Shown: positions 16,728 to 25,340 of the stretch, in pieces
How positions within the stretch are numbered: the stretch's first letter is position 1
Layout: the number at the start of each line of letters is the position of its first letter
Assembly (NCBI RefSeq): GCF_000239295.1
Contig: NZ_JH417639.1
Location: 1 to 64,000, forward strand
Length of the DNA: 64,000 nt
Source of the DNA: Flavonifractor plautii ATCC 29863
GTDB lineage: Bacteria > Bacillota > Clostridia > Oscillospirales > Oscillospiraceae
Direction of reading: 5' to 3'
The notes under the pieces: generated by a model
The model's database searches: none
Seen by the model: only the letters and a program-made list of their open reading frames with translations
Told to the model about the DNA's origin: nothing
Made by a program: the position numbers and the translations under genes

Positions 16728-18017
16728 ATGAATAACAATTATAAGTTTGAAACCCTGCAGCTTCACGTTGGTCAGGAACAGCCCGATCCCGCTACGGATT
16801 CCCGTGCAGTACCGATTTACCAGACCACTTCCTATGTCTTCCGCAACTGCGCCCATGCGGCGGCCCGCTTCGGGCTGACGGATGCCGGTAATATTTATGG
16901 CCGCCTGACCAACTCTACGCAGGATGTGCTGGAAAAGCGCCTCGCAGCATTGGAGGGTGGCGTGGCGGCTCTGGCTACCGCTTCTGGTGCCGCCGCCATC
17001 TCCTATACCATTCAGGCGCTGGCCCAGGCTGGCGACCACATCGTGGCGCAGAAGACCATTTACGGCGGCAGCTACAACCTGCTGGCCCACACCCTGCCCC
17101 AGTTCGGTGTCTCCACTACCTTCGTCAACTCTCATGATCTTACAGAAGTGGAAAATGCCATTCAGGATAACACCAAGGCAATTTATCTGGAGACTCTGGG
17201 CAACCCCAACTCTGACATTCCAGACATCGACGCCATTGCAGCCATCGCCCACAGGCACGGTCTGCCTCTGGTCATCGACAATACCTTCGGCACGCCCTAT
17301 CTGGTCCGCCCTATTGAGCACGGCGCTGATATTGTGCTCCACTCCGCCACCAAGTTCATCGGCGGCCACGGCACCACACTGGGCGGCATCATCGTGGACT
17401 CCGGCAAGTTCGACTGGAAGGCCAACGGCAAGTACGCGCCCATTGCAAACCCCAATCCCAGCTACCACGGTGTCAGCTTTGTGGACGCTGTCGGTCCCGC
17501 CGCTTTTGTTACTTACATTCGGGCCATCCTGCTGCGGGATACCGGCGCCGCCATCTCTCCCTTCAACGCCTTCCTGCTGCTGCAGGGTGTGGAGACCCTG
17601 TCTCTTCGTCTGGACCGCCACACAGAGAACACCAAGAAGGTCGTGGAGTTCCTCGCAAACCATCCCAAGGTGGAGCATGTGAACCATCCCTCCCTGCCCG
17701 AGCATCCCGACCACGCTCTGTATGAGAAGTATTTTGCCAACGGCGGCGGCTCCATCTTCACCTTTGAAATCAAGGGTGGTCAGGAGGAAGCCCACAAGTT
17801 TATCGACAGTTTGGAAATCTTTTCCCTGCTGGCAAACGTGGCCGACGTGAAGTCCCTGGTGATCCATCCGGCCACCACCACCCACAGCCAGCTTTCTGCT
17901 GAGGAGCTGCTCGACCAGGGCATCAAGCCCAACACCATCCGCCTCTCTATCGGCACCGAGCATATTGATGACATCATTGCCGACCTGGAAAAGGGCTTTG
18001 CCGCTGTGAAATGCTGA
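16728..18017 (+). CDS. metY: O-acetylhomoserine sulfhydrylase (O-acetylhomoserine aminocarboxypropyltransferase)
   Basis: This 429-residue PLP enzyme of the Cys/Met-metabolism family has the length and indels of MetY-type sulfhydrylases rather than 380-residue MetB/MetC proteins. The PLP lysine is K209 in LHSATKFIGGHG; the cofactor pocket includes YGRLTNST near residue 58, ATASGAAA (83-90) and VIDNTFGTPYL (182-192). It would make homocysteine from O-acetylhomoserine and sulfide. Closely related methionine gamma-lyases cannot be excluded from sequence alone. Homocysteine then feeds the metH operon upstream. A GAAAGAGG site precedes the ATG. Expression is probably set by the promoter element and leader terminator upstream. 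Confidence 0.9.
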   Translation: MNNNYKFETLQLHVGQEQPDPATDSRAVPIYQTTSYVFRNCAHAAARFGLTDAGNIYGRLTNSTQDVLEKRLAALEGGVAALATASGAAAISYTIQALAQAGDHIVAQKTIYGGSYNLLAHTLPQFGVSTTFVNSHDLTEVENAIQDNTKAIYLETLGNPNSDIPDIDAIAAIAHRHGLPLVIDNTFGTPYLVRPIEHGADIVLHSATKFIGGHGTTLGGIIVDSGKFDWKANGKYAPIANPNPSYHGVSFVDAVGPAAFVTYIRAILLRDTGAAISPFNAFLLLQGVETLSLRLDRHTENTKKVVEFLANHPKVEHVNHPSLPEHPDHALYEKYFANGGGSIFTFEIKGGQEEAHKFIDSLEIFSLLANVADVKSLVIHPATTTHSQLSAEELLDQGIKPNTIRLSIGTEHIDDIIADLEKGFAAVKC

Positions 18018-18068
18018 TTGCAAATTTGAAGTAAAGCACAATTTTATGTTTTGGAAAGGATTTTGACT

Positions 18069-18146
18069 ATGATGTGTATGTGTCAAATTATGCACTGTTA
18101 TAAAAATCGAATCATTTCCATACCTCGCCTGCGTTTGATACGATAG
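18069..18146 (+). CDS. Met/Cys-rich leader peptide of the amidohydrolase-metNIQ operon (25 aa)
   Basis: GGAAAGGA (18053-18060) stands 8 bases before an ATG that opens a 25-codon frame ending in TAG. The peptide starts MMCMCQIMHC: four Met and three Cys in ten residues. Its later codons (18120-18128) form a segment that pairs with the left arm of the terminator downstream. Clustered codons for the regulated amino acids, followed by mutually exclusive hairpins, is the classical plan of ribosome-mediated attenuation as in trp and his leaders. The downstream genes import methionine and handle sulfur, which fits the codon content. I know no described family matching it. Confidence 0.7.
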   Translation: MMCMCQIMHCYKNRIISIPRLRLIR

Positions 18147-18209
18147 GCTGTGCTTTGTGTGCAATTAAGCGGGGTATCCATGAGAAACGGATGCCCCGCT
18201 CTTTATTTT
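18120..18209 (+). promoter_or_regulatory. Attenuator: terminator and competing antiterminator before the M20-metNIQ operon
   Basis: The terminator is GCGGGGTATCC (18169-18179), loop, GGATGCCCCGC (18189-18199), then a T-rich tail. ATACCTCGC (18120-18128), inside the leader ORF, can pair with GCGGGGTAT (18169-18177) over 9 bp with one G:U, which would stop the terminator from forming. The operon's first gene begins 150 bases later. Bases 18210-18345 show nothing else that I can name. A weak promoter (TTGCAA 18018-18023, TTTTAT 18042-18047) may lie upstream, or transcription reads in from metY. Confidence 0.7.
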
Positions 18210-18357
18210 CTCACGGAAGGAAACGTAAGATGCAGTCTATATATATTTAAAGAACTGCTATGGAAAAATTTTAGGTGCGGACGATGTACGCACGGAAGCG
18301 TCCCCAAACGTAATAATTTTTTGGACCGGAAGGATTCCAGCGAAAGAAGGTATCAGT

Positions 18358-19545
18358 TTGAATGAATTGCGTGAGCAGGTATGTGCTGAAAAAGAATATA
18401 TGATTAACTTACGTCGGGATTTTCACCGTCATCCGGAATTGTCCCTACAGGAAAGGCGTACTGCTGGGGTGATCGAACAGGAGCTTGAGCGGTTCGAAAT
18501 TTCGCATACTCGGATCGGAGCTACCGGTGTTCTGGGGATTTTGCGAGGCACTCAAAGCGGCAGCGGAGTCGTAGCCTTACGGGCGGATATTGACGCGCTG
18601 CCCATTCAGGAAACCAACGATGTGGAGTACCGTTCTCAGACAGACGGAATCATGCACGCCTGTGGGCACGATGCCCACACAGCAAGCCTCTTGGGTGCCG
18701 CGAAAGTCCTCTCCCAAAATCGTGACCGCTTTGGTGGAGAGCTCCGTTTTCTGTTCCAGCCGGCGGAGGAGACCGGCAAAGGCGCTCCAGATTTTATAAA
18801 TGCCGGAGCCCTGGATGGCGCGGAGCGCATTCTGGGCCTGCACAGTGCTCCGGATCTGCCCCTTGGCACCATTGGACTTACGCCCGGACTGAACAATGCC
18901 GCAGTGGATCATTTCCGTATCCTAGTCCATGGCAAGGCGGCCCATGTCTCCACCCCGCAGTTGGGCGCGGATGCCCTGTATGCCGCCAGTCAGATCGTGG
19001 TAGCGATCCAGGGACTGGTTGCCCGGCGTTCTTCACCTGTGGAGCCAGTGCTCCTCGGCGTCGGGAAATTTGCTGCTGGAACGACCTACAATGCCGTTGC
19101 GGAATATGCGGAGCTGGAGGGGACCACCCGCACGATCTCTCAGGAGACGCGTCTGCAGGTGCGGGAGTGGATCGACCAGACCGCGGAGCAGATTGCAGCC
19201 ATCAGTGGCGCGGAAGCCAGGGTGATTTGGTCGGATATTACCTCCGCTCTGATTAATGATCCGCAGGTCAGCCGTGAGGCGGCAGAAGTGGCAAAGGGGC
19301 TGGGAGACCATATTCAGGTCGTCACCAATCGCCCCTTGTCCCTGGGCGGCGATAACTTTGCTGAGTATCAACGTTTTGTACCAGGGTGCTACGCCTATAT
19401 TGGCACAGCAAACACAGACTTGCCCAGCACATTGAACAGCCTCCACAACGGAAACTTTGATTTGGATGAGAATGCACTTGTCTTGGGAGCAGGCTTATAT
19501 GTGGGATACGCCCTGTGGTGGCTTGGAAGGCAGGAGAAGCCATGA
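18358..19545 (+). CDS. M20-family amidohydrolase (N-acyl amino acid deacylase)
   Basis: This 395-residue metal-dependent peptidase-family protein shows RADIDALPIQE, the metal-binding MHACGHDAHTASLLGAA and QPAEETGKGA, all typical of IAA-amino-acid-hydrolase-like aminoacylases. A dimerisation domain sits in the middle (VDHFRILVHGKAAHVSTPQLGADAL) and a conserved GGDNFAEY near the end. The TTG start has GAAGG 6 bases upstream. Members in Bacillus sulfur operons deacetylate N-acetylated cysteine derivatives. Being first in an operon with a methionine ABC transporter, this one probably frees sulfur amino acids from acylated forms; that substrate is inference. Confidence 0.9.
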   Translation: MNELREQVCAEKEYMINLRRDFHRHPELSLQERRTAGVIEQELERFEISHTRIGATGVLGILRGTQSGSGVVALRADIDALPIQETNDVEYRSQTDGIMHACGHDAHTASLLGAAKVLSQNRDRFGGELRFLFQPAEETGKGAPDFINAGALDGAERILGLHSAPDLPLGTIGLTPGLNNAAVDHFRILVHGKAAHVSTPQLGADALYAASQIVVAIQGLVARRSSPVEPVLLGVGKFAAGTTYNAVAEYAELEGTTRTISQETRLQVREWIDQTAEQIAAISGAEARVIWSDITSALINDPQVSREAAEVAKGLGDHIQVVTNRPLSLGGDNFAEYQRFVPGCYAYIGTANTDLPSTLNSLHNGNFDLDENALVLGAGLYVGYALWWLGRQEKP

Positions 19546-20567
19546 TTCAATTAGAACATATTAGCAAACGATATGTCGGCCCCAGCGGTACGGTGGATGC
19601 GCTGAAGGATGTGTCGGTTCATGTGGAGAAAGGAGATATCTATGGGATTATCGGCTCCTCCGGCGCAGGAAAATCCACTTTGCTCCGCATGGTCAACCAG
19701 TTGGAAAAACCGGATACCGGCACAGTCACCGTGGCTGGCCGGGAACTGAGCACGCTCTCCAAAGCTGAGCTGCGGAAGATGCGCCGTAAAATTGGCATGG
19801 TATTTCAGCAGTTCAACCTATTGGAGTCCAAAACCGTATTCCAGAATGTTGCGATTCCACTGATCCTGGAGGGCATCCCCAAGGAGAAGATCACTGAACG
19901 CGTCAAAGAAGTGCTCCATATCGTGGAGCTGCACGACAAACGAGATACTTATGTCACTCAGCTTTCCGGCGGACAGAAACAAAGGGTGGGTATTGCCAGG
20001 GCGCTGGCAACAGAACCCGCAATTCTCCTGTGTGATGAAGCCACCAGTGCACTGGATCCCAAGACCACAGAATCCATCCTCGGCCTCCTAAAGCGCATCA
20101 ACAAAAAGATGGGCGTGACAATTCTGCTGATCACCCACCAGATGCAGGTGATCCAGATGATCTGCAACAAGGTTGCCGTCATGGGAAACGGGCAGATCGT
20201 GGAACAGGGAACAGTGTTGGATGTGTTCAGCCAGCCTCATGCTCCAGTGACACAGGAGTTTGTCCGCACGGTTATCAACGATCAGATCCCCAAGAGCATT
20301 CTGGATTTGCTCCAGACAGAAACGCGGCACTACGTGATTGACCGGCTGAAATTTATCGGCGCCAGCGTCAAAAAACCGGTCATTTCCGAGATTTGCCAGA
20401 TTGCCGGCGTGGAGGTTAATATCCTTGGTGCAACCGTTCAGGAGTTTGGGGAAAGCATCATGTGTATTTTCATCCTGCAAATGTTTGGTTCCGATGACAA
20501 GCTGCTCCAGGCCGAAGCACAGATCGACGCGACTGGAGTTCTCCGCGAAAGGGTGGTATTCGACTGA
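19542..20567 (+). CDS. metN: Methionine ABC transporter, ATP-binding protein
   Basis: This 341-residue ATPase has Walker A (GSSGAGKST), the signature LSGGQKQRVGIARAL, Walker B (LLCDEATSALDP) and the H-loop (ITHQM). The C-terminal roughly 90 residues form a NIL domain, the regulatory methionine-binding module of MetN that inhibits transport when cytosolic methionine is high. The ATG overlaps the amidohydrolase stop (ATGA). A longer frame exists but has no better SD. MetI follows with a 1-base overlap. Confidence 0.96.
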   Translation: MIQLEHISKRYVGPSGTVDALKDVSVHVEKGDIYGIIGSSGAGKSTLLRMVNQLEKPDTGTVTVAGRELSTLSKAELRKMRRKIGMVFQQFNLLESKTVFQNVAIPLILEGIPKEKITERVKEVLHIVELHDKRDTYVTQLSGGQKQRVGIARALATEPAILLCDEATSALDPKTTESILGLLKRINKKMGVTILLITHQMQVIQMICNKVAVMGNGQIVEQGTVLDVFSQPHAPVTQEFVRTVINDQIPKSILDLLQTETRHYVIDRLKFIGASVKKPVISEICQIAGVEVNILGATVQEFGESIMCIFILQMFGSDDKLLQAEAQIDATGVLRERVVFD

Positions 20568-21247
20568 TGGAAGCTCTGTTGGAAACAAAGATTTTTAAGG
20601 TATCTGTCGAGCGACTGCTGCTTAATGGCGGTCAAACACTATACATGGTGGGTATTGCACTATTGATTGGCACTGTGCTCGGTACCTTGCTCGCCTTGGT
20701 GCTGGTGCTCTGCCGCAAGGGCGGCCTTGTGGAAAATAAAGTTCTACACAGTATCGTCAGCCTCTACATCAATGTGGTACGGAGTGTTCCGTTCATCATT
20801 TTGCTGGTTACCATCATGCCGCTTACCCGCGCTATTCTGGGTACGACGATTGGCAGCACGGCCGCTTTGGTTCCGTTAGTGGTCTATATCAGTCCCTATT
20901 TAGCCCGCTTGATTGAGAACAGTTTGCTGGAGGTATCCCCAGGCATTCTGGAGGCGGCCCAGGCCATGGGAGCCACAACCTGGCAGATCATCCGCTGTTT
21001 TCTGATGCCTGAAGCGCTGGGTTCTATGGTTCTGGCCTTGACCACAGGAACCGTCGGCCTGTTGGGCGCCTCCGCTATGGCTGGTTACTGCGGCGGAGGC
21101 GGTATCGGCGATCTGGCATTGACCTATGGTTATGAAAAGATGAATACCCCGTTGATGATAGTTACTGTCATTGCTCTGGTCATCCTGGTACAACTATTGC
21201 AGATGGCAGGCAACCGTGTTTCCCGCCGTCTGCGTGAGCACAGATAA
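20567..21247 (+). CDS. metI: Methionine ABC transporter, permease
   Basis: This 226-residue membrane protein has five predicted helices and the BPD_transp_1 coupling motif near EAAQAMGATTWQIIRCFLMPEA (quoted in part), whose EAA...G loop docks on MetN. The sequence around VVRSVPFIILLVTIMPL is typical of MetI. It starts inside the MetN stop codon (TGATGG), so translation is coupled. MetQ follows after 45 bases. Confidence 0.96.
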   Translation: MEALLETKIFKVSVERLLLNGGQTLYMVGIALLIGTVLGTLLALVLVLCRKGGLVENKVLHSIVSLYINVVRSVPFIILLVTIMPLTRAILGTTIGSTAALVPLVVYISPYLARLIENSLLEVSPGILEAAQAMGATTWQIIRCFLMPEALGSMVLALTTGTVGLLGASAMAGYCGGGGIGDLALTYGYEKMNTPLMIVTVIALVILVQLLQMAGNRVSRRLREHR

Positions 21248-21292
21248 TGTGTGATTCATATTAGTGTCGAGTCGTGAAAGAAGGTTAATCCT

Positions 21293-22150
21293 ATGAAGAA
21301 GTTTTTTGCATTGGTAGTGTCCCTGATTCTGATTCTGAGTTTGACTGCCTGCGGCGGCAGTGACAGCTCCACGGACAGCGCACCGGCCTCTGGAGCATCC
21401 TCCGCCGATCCCGCCGCAAAGACGGAGATCGTCTACGGCAAGTCTCAAGGTCCCTACACCGAATTGTTCGAAGCAGCGATCGTTCCCATCCTAGAGGAGC
21501 AGGGCTACACCCTGAAAGGAGTCGACTTTTCCGACCTGCTGACTGCCGATATCGCCCTGAACGACGGCGATGTGGATGTGAACGTGGAACAGCACACGGC
21601 ATACGCCGAAAACTTTAACTCCAATAACAACGGTGATCTGGTTCCCATCAGTCCCATCCCTACCGTTCCCGCCGGTATTTACTCTGGGACCCACACATCT
21701 CTGGATGAAGTGACTGACGGCGCAAAAATTGCCGTCCCCAACGATGCCTCCAACACCGCTCGGGCCTATGTCCTGCTGCAAAAGATCGGCTGGATCACTC
21801 TGGATAGCGGCGTAGATCCCTCTGCCGTGACACAGGATGATATCGTGGAGAACCCCAAGAATCTGGAATTTGTGGAAATGAAGTCTTTAACCATCCCCGC
21901 AGCCATCCAGGACTTTGACTATGTAATCATTACCGGCAGCATTGTTTACAATGCCGGGATTGACCCCTCTGCTGCACTGGCAACCGAGGACATTCTTGAT
22001 CACCTTATCCTACAGGTTGTTGTCAAGGAAGGAAACAAAGATGCTGACTGGGCGCAGGCCATTGTAGACGCTTATCACTCTGACCGATTTAAGGCCTATC
22101 TGGAGGAGAACAACGACGGCCTGTGGTGGGTTCCTGAAGAACTGCAGTAG
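21293..22150 (+). CDS. metQ: Methionine ABC transporter, substrate-binding lipoprotein
   Basis: This 285-residue NLPA-family lipoprotein has a signal peptide ending in the lipobox LTAC (Cys about 17), a Ser/Ala-rich linker, and the two-lobed binding fold. YGKSQGPYTELFEAAIVPIL and the following VDFSD, and NVEQHTAYAENF, match MetQ proteins that hold methionine. It completes the metNIQ transporter. mnmA starts only 4 bases after its stop. Confidence 0.95.
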   Translation: MKKFFALVVSLILILSLTACGGSDSSTDSAPASGASSADPAAKTEIVYGKSQGPYTELFEAAIVPILEEQGYTLKGVDFSDLLTADIALNDGDVDVNVEQHTAYAENFNSNNNGDLVPISPIPTVPAGIYSGTHTSLDEVTDGAKIAVPNDASNTARAYVLLQKIGWITLDSGVDPSAVTQDDIVENPKNLEFVEMKSLTIPAAIQDFDYVIITGSIVYNAGIDPSAALATEDILDHLILQVVVKEGNKDADWAQAIVDAYHSDRFKAYLEENNDGLWWVPEELQ

Positions 22151-22154
22151 GAAG

Positions 22155-23261
22155 ATGTCAGCTAATAGAGAAAAGAGTGCCCTGATTGCAATGAGCGGCG
22201 GTGTGGACAGCTCTGTCGCGGCATGGCTGATGCGTGAGCAAGGATATCGCTGCGAGGGAACGACCATGCGTCTTTACCGCAACGCGGACATCGGCTTGAG
22301 TCAGTTCCATACCTGCTGCTCGCAGAAGGATATCGACGACGCCAGTGGGGTGGCGTTTCAACTGGATATTCCCTATGAAGTGCTGGATTTTACCATGGAC
22401 TTCAGGAACCAGATCATCGGAAAGTTCATCCGAACATATGAGTCGGGCGGGACACCGAATCCATGCATTGATTGTAACCGGTATATGAAGTTCGATAAAC
22501 TGCTTCGCTTTGCCGATGAGAGGGGACTGGAGTATGTGGCCACCGGACACTATGCCCTCATTGAATATGACGAAGTGTCCGGCAGGTATCTTTTGAAAAA
22601 AGCGCTGGATGACAGCAAGGATCAAAGCTATGTGCTGTATATGCTGACACAGAACCAGCTTAGCCACATACAGTTTCCTTTGGGCGGCAAAATGAAAAAG
22701 GAAGTGAGAGAGATCGCGGAACAGTTGGGATTCTGCAACGCCTGGAAGCACGACAGTCAGGACATTTGCTTCGTTCCGAACGGGGACTATGTCAAGTTTA
22801 TGGAACAGTATACCGGAAAACACTACCCGGCAGGAGCGTTTCTTGATCTGGAGGGCCAGCCGGTCGGCAGACATTGCGGGGCTGTCCGTTACACCTTGGG
22901 GCAAAGAAAAGGACTTGGTCTTGCCATGGGTGAACCTGTGTACGTTTGCGGAAAGGATATGGCTGCCAATACGGTCACAGTGGGGCCGGAAAACGCGCTG
23001 TATAGCAGTATGCTTCTTGCGGAAGATATGAACTGGATCTCCATCCCGCAATTAAAGCAGCCCATGCGGGTGAAGGCCAAAACCCGATATCGTCAGGCGG
23101 AACAGTGGGCTGCTGTGTACCCGGAGCAACACGGCCGTGTTAGGCTGGAATTCGATGCGCCGCAGAGGGCTGTTACCGTTGGACAAGCTGTGGTTCTGTA
23201 TGATGGAGATGTCGTTGTTGGCGGCGGCACGATCTGCCAGGCGCCGCCAACGAAACGCTGA
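22155..23261 (+). CDS. mnmA: tRNA-specific 2-thiouridylase
   Basis: This 368-residue enzyme thiolates U34 of tRNA-Lys/Glu/Gln. It has the PP-loop AMSGGVDSS (12-20), the catalytic Cys in NPCIDCNRYMKFD (C104) and the second Cys in DSQDICFVP that forms the persulfide. The C-terminal part carries YTLGQRKGLG, which binds the acceptor stem. It accepts sulfur from a cysteine desulfurase, one of which lies 700 bases downstream. In Bacillus a similar trio (cymR, desulfurase, mnmA) is linked. Being in the metNIQ operon, it may answer to sulfur amino acid supply. Confidence 0.93.
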   Translation: MSANREKSALIAMSGGVDSSVAAWLMREQGYRCEGTTMRLYRNADIGLSQFHTCCSQKDIDDASGVAFQLDIPYEVLDFTMDFRNQIIGKFIRTYESGGTPNPCIDCNRYMKFDKLLRFADERGLEYVATGHYALIEYDEVSGRYLLKKALDDSKDQSYVLYMLTQNQLSHIQFPLGGKMKKEVREIAEQLGFCNAWKHDSQDICFVPNGDYVKFMEQYTGKHYPAGAFLDLEGQPVGRHCGAVRYTLGQRKGLGLAMGEPVYVCGKDMAANTVTVGPENALYSSMLLAEDMNWISIPQLKQPMRVKAKTRYRQAEQWAAVYPEQHGRVRLEFDAPQRAVTVGQAVVLYDGDVVVGGGTICQAPPTKR

Positions 23262-23295
23262 TTCACAAAATACAGGCTCAGGCTTGGACAGCCAT

Positions 23296-23454
23296 ATGTT
23301 GAACGGCGGACATGACCACTGCGGCGCCTGCTGCTGCGGAAGTTGCGGTGCGCTGAAACTGACCCAAACAGAGGTCGATTTACGGCGTCTTTCTGCTCAG
23401 ATTCCGAGTGGAAGTATGGTTCTGACCACAAAAGGTCAGGCAGTGATTGAATGA
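23296..23454 (+). CDS. Small Cys/His-rich protein (52 aa), possibly truncated
   Basis: An ATG at 23296 opens a 52-codon frame whose start, NGGHDHCGACCCGSCGALKL, has five Cys and two His in about 14 residues, followed by an LTQTEVDLRRL helix. That pattern (metal-binding knot, then an L.LT..E helix) suggests a small zinc- or Fe-S-binding protein. The SD is weak. The C-terminal part looks ordinary and may be cut short by the decay seen just downstream. It sits 34 bases after mnmA, in the same direction. I do not recognise a named family. Confidence 0.5.
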   Translation: MLNGGHDHCGACCCGSCGALKLTQTEVDLRRLSAQIPSGSMVLTTKGQAVIE

Positions 23455-23486
23455 GTGGAAATACAAGAATTGAGGCATAAGCAACG

Positions 23487-23690
23487 ATGCTGAATCAATT
23501 TTTGAGGACACAGCGTCTCTTCCACCGGGAGGACATGGAAAAACTGTATCAGGGCCGGGCTGCTGGGGGTGGTATTGGCGGCGTTGGCGAATTTGGTCTC
23601 ATTGATGATGGACGGGTGTGCCGGACAAGTGTGAATCGCTACACTTTTGCAACCAGAAAAACCGTGGGGCAGAAAGCGTGGAAAAGGTGA
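23487..23690 (+). pseudogene. Remnant of a ThiF/TcdA-type (tRNA t6A dehydratase) gene
   Basis: The 67-residue frame starts MLNQFLRTQRLFHREDMEKL and continues with GGIGGVG, LIDDGRVC..SVNR and ATRKTVGQKAW. These are the N-terminal motifs of TcdA/HesA-like E1 enzymes (GIGGVGS nucleotide loop, D-D-D-x-V-x-x-x-N-x-N-R, A-T-x-x-x-x-G-x-x-K). About 15 residues between the glycine loop and LIDD are missing and the frame stops where some 170 more residues should follow. It is therefore a deletion remnant. Confidence 0.7.
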
Positions 23691-23961
23691 AATCCGCTTC
23701 ACTGAACGTTCCTGTAAGGAGCTTTGCGGAGAACATTTTAACGAGAGGGAGTACTTTAAATAATCTCCCGGTTAGAACCACGCTTTAAGCTGGTGATACC
23801 CAATTGAGGATTACTTAAATTGGCGGTGAGTTCCATGCAAGCTGTGTGATTTGGCGGCGGATCGGAGACAGTGTGGCGCCGGGAGAAGGTTTTCGCCATT
23901 GTTTTGCAGGAGGGGATGATTCACTCTGGAGACAAAATTATAGTTTTACCGGAGAGACGCC
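23691..23961 (+). other. Non-coding remnant sequence between tcdA fragment and cysteine desulfurase
   Basis: No frame in these 270 bases resembles a known protein beyond the tcdA fragment. The last bases hold the SD (GGAGAG) of the cysteine desulfurase. I see no clear promoter or hairpin. Confidence 0.5.
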
Positions 23962-25083
23962 ATGATTTACCTTGACTACTCCGCCAACACACCGGTTGAT
24001 CCTGCTGTGCTAGAGGCATTTTGTAAAGCGGAGCAAACGTATATCGGAAATCCGAACTCAACGCATTGCGCTGGACGTGCAGCCTGCGAGGAGATGGCCC
24101 GAGTGACAGATCATATTGCTGGACTTCTCGGTGTGGAACCCGCCGGGATTATCTACACTTCCGGAGCCAGCGAGTCGAACAACCTGGCAATCAAGGGAAT
24201 CGCCCAGGCTTCCCGAAGTACCGGCAGACATATGATCTCCACCGTACTGGAACACGCATCTGTGGGCGGCACACTTACGGCTTTACAGCAGCAGGGCTGG
24301 GAAGTAGATTTGTTGGATATCCAGCGGGATGGAACCATTGACCTGGAGCAACTGGGTGATCTGCTGCGGAAGGACACGATCCTGGTGTCAGTCTGCGCGG
24401 TGGACAGTGAGCTGGGGACAGTGCAGCCAATCCGTCAAATTACGGAGATTCTAAAAGATTTTCCAAACTGCCGTCTTCATGTGGATGCCACCCAGGCGAT
24501 AGGAAAAACGGAGCTGGTGATGGATGGTGTGGACACCATGAGCATCGCTCCTCACAAGTTTTACGGTCTCAACGGCAGCGGACTTCTCCTGAAAAAGAGC
24601 AGTGTGATTATCGAGCCTCAGATTCACGGCGGTTCCAGCACAACGCTTTACCGTAGTGGTACACCGGCTTTGGCACTGGCTGTTTCCATTGAAAAAGCGC
24701 TTCAATTGACGCTGACGCAGCAGGAAGAACGGATCCGCTGTGTTCGGCAGTTGAACGAATACCTAAAGACTGCACTGCTGCACTATCCGTCAGTCCGGAT
24801 CAACAGTCCGGAAGGCGCGGTACCGCATATCCTCAACCTCAGCGTTCAGGGGCTTAAAGGCACGGTATTTCAACGTGTTTTGAGTGAGCGGGGCGTATGT
24901 GTTTCCGTCAAGTCGGCCTGTTCCGCGGAGGGGACGCCATCCAAAGCGGTATTTGCCGTCAGCGGGGACCGAAAAAATGCGCTGTCCTCCTGGCGAGTGA
25001 GCCTTAGTCATTTGACAACACGAGAGGAGCTTGACGAATTTTTGCAGGTGTTCGACCAATGTTACAAAGAGTTGGTTCCATGA
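23962..25083 (+). CDS. Cysteine desulfurase (NifS/IscS family)
   Basis: This 373-residue class-V aminotransferase-fold enzyme has the start YLDYSANTPVDP, the cofactor loop TSGASESNN, LEHAS (His stacking on PLP), the PLP lysine K199 in MSIAPHKFYG, and the persulfide Cys C320 in SVKSACSAEG. It converts cysteine to alanine and passes sulfur to acceptors such as MnmA. Usually conserved VNNEIGT reads VCAVDSELGT here, so it is a divergent member. Its TGA overlaps the ATG of a decayed C39-like gene. It shares direction with mnmA, and an Rrf2 regulator faces it from downstream. Confidence 0.92.
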   Translation: MIYLDYSANTPVDPAVLEAFCKAEQTYIGNPNSTHCAGRAACEEMARVTDHIAGLLGVEPAGIIYTSGASESNNLAIKGIAQASRSTGRHMISTVLEHASVGGTLTALQQQGWEVDLLDIQRDGTIDLEQLGDLLRKDTILVSVCAVDSELGTVQPIRQITEILKDFPNCRLHVDATQAIGKTELVMDGVDTMSIAPHKFYGLNGSGLLLKKSSVIIEPQIHGGSSTTLYRSGTPALALAVSIEKALQLTLTQQEERIRCVRQLNEYLKTALLHYPSVRINSPEGAVPHILNLSVQGLKGTVFQRVLSERGVCVSVKSACSAEGTPSKAVFAVSGDRKNALSSWRVSLSHLTTREELDEFLQVFDQCYKELVP

Positions 25084-25340
25084 AAAATCCATTGGACTAT
25101 CAGATTTCGAAGTATGACTGCGGTTCCACCGCTATGCTCAATGACGCGAGCTTTCGGTTCCAAGGGAAAGATATCCCCCTGTAGTTTACCAGTAATATCA
25201 CCCTGTACTGTTTGGATTGTTACGGCTCAGATGGAGTTTGCGAAAAGGGTGGAACCTTTTTGCGGAGAACGGCTCAATCTGTGACAACGGAGGCGGCGGT
25301 TCTAAACGTCAGGAAAACAAAACACTGCTCTGTGGGTTAA
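25080..25340 (+). pseudogene. Decayed C39-like peptidase gene
   Basis: The frame begins MKNPLDYQISKYDCGSTAML, close to the active-site start of C39-type cysteine peptidases (Y-x-x-x-D-C-G-x-x). A TAG interrupts it at 25182-25184. In the same frame beyond the stop comes NITLYCLDCYGSDGV, which again looks like real protein, then the frame loses meaning after about 25260. The first codon overlaps the cysteine desulfurase stop (ATGA), so it was once the next gene of that operon. Bases 25341-25461 show nothing else. Confidence 0.6.

Noticed and set aside
18069-18209. T-box riboswitch before the amidohydrolase operon
   Set aside because: The conserved T-box AGGGTGG...ACC sequence is absent; the leader frame explains the layout better.
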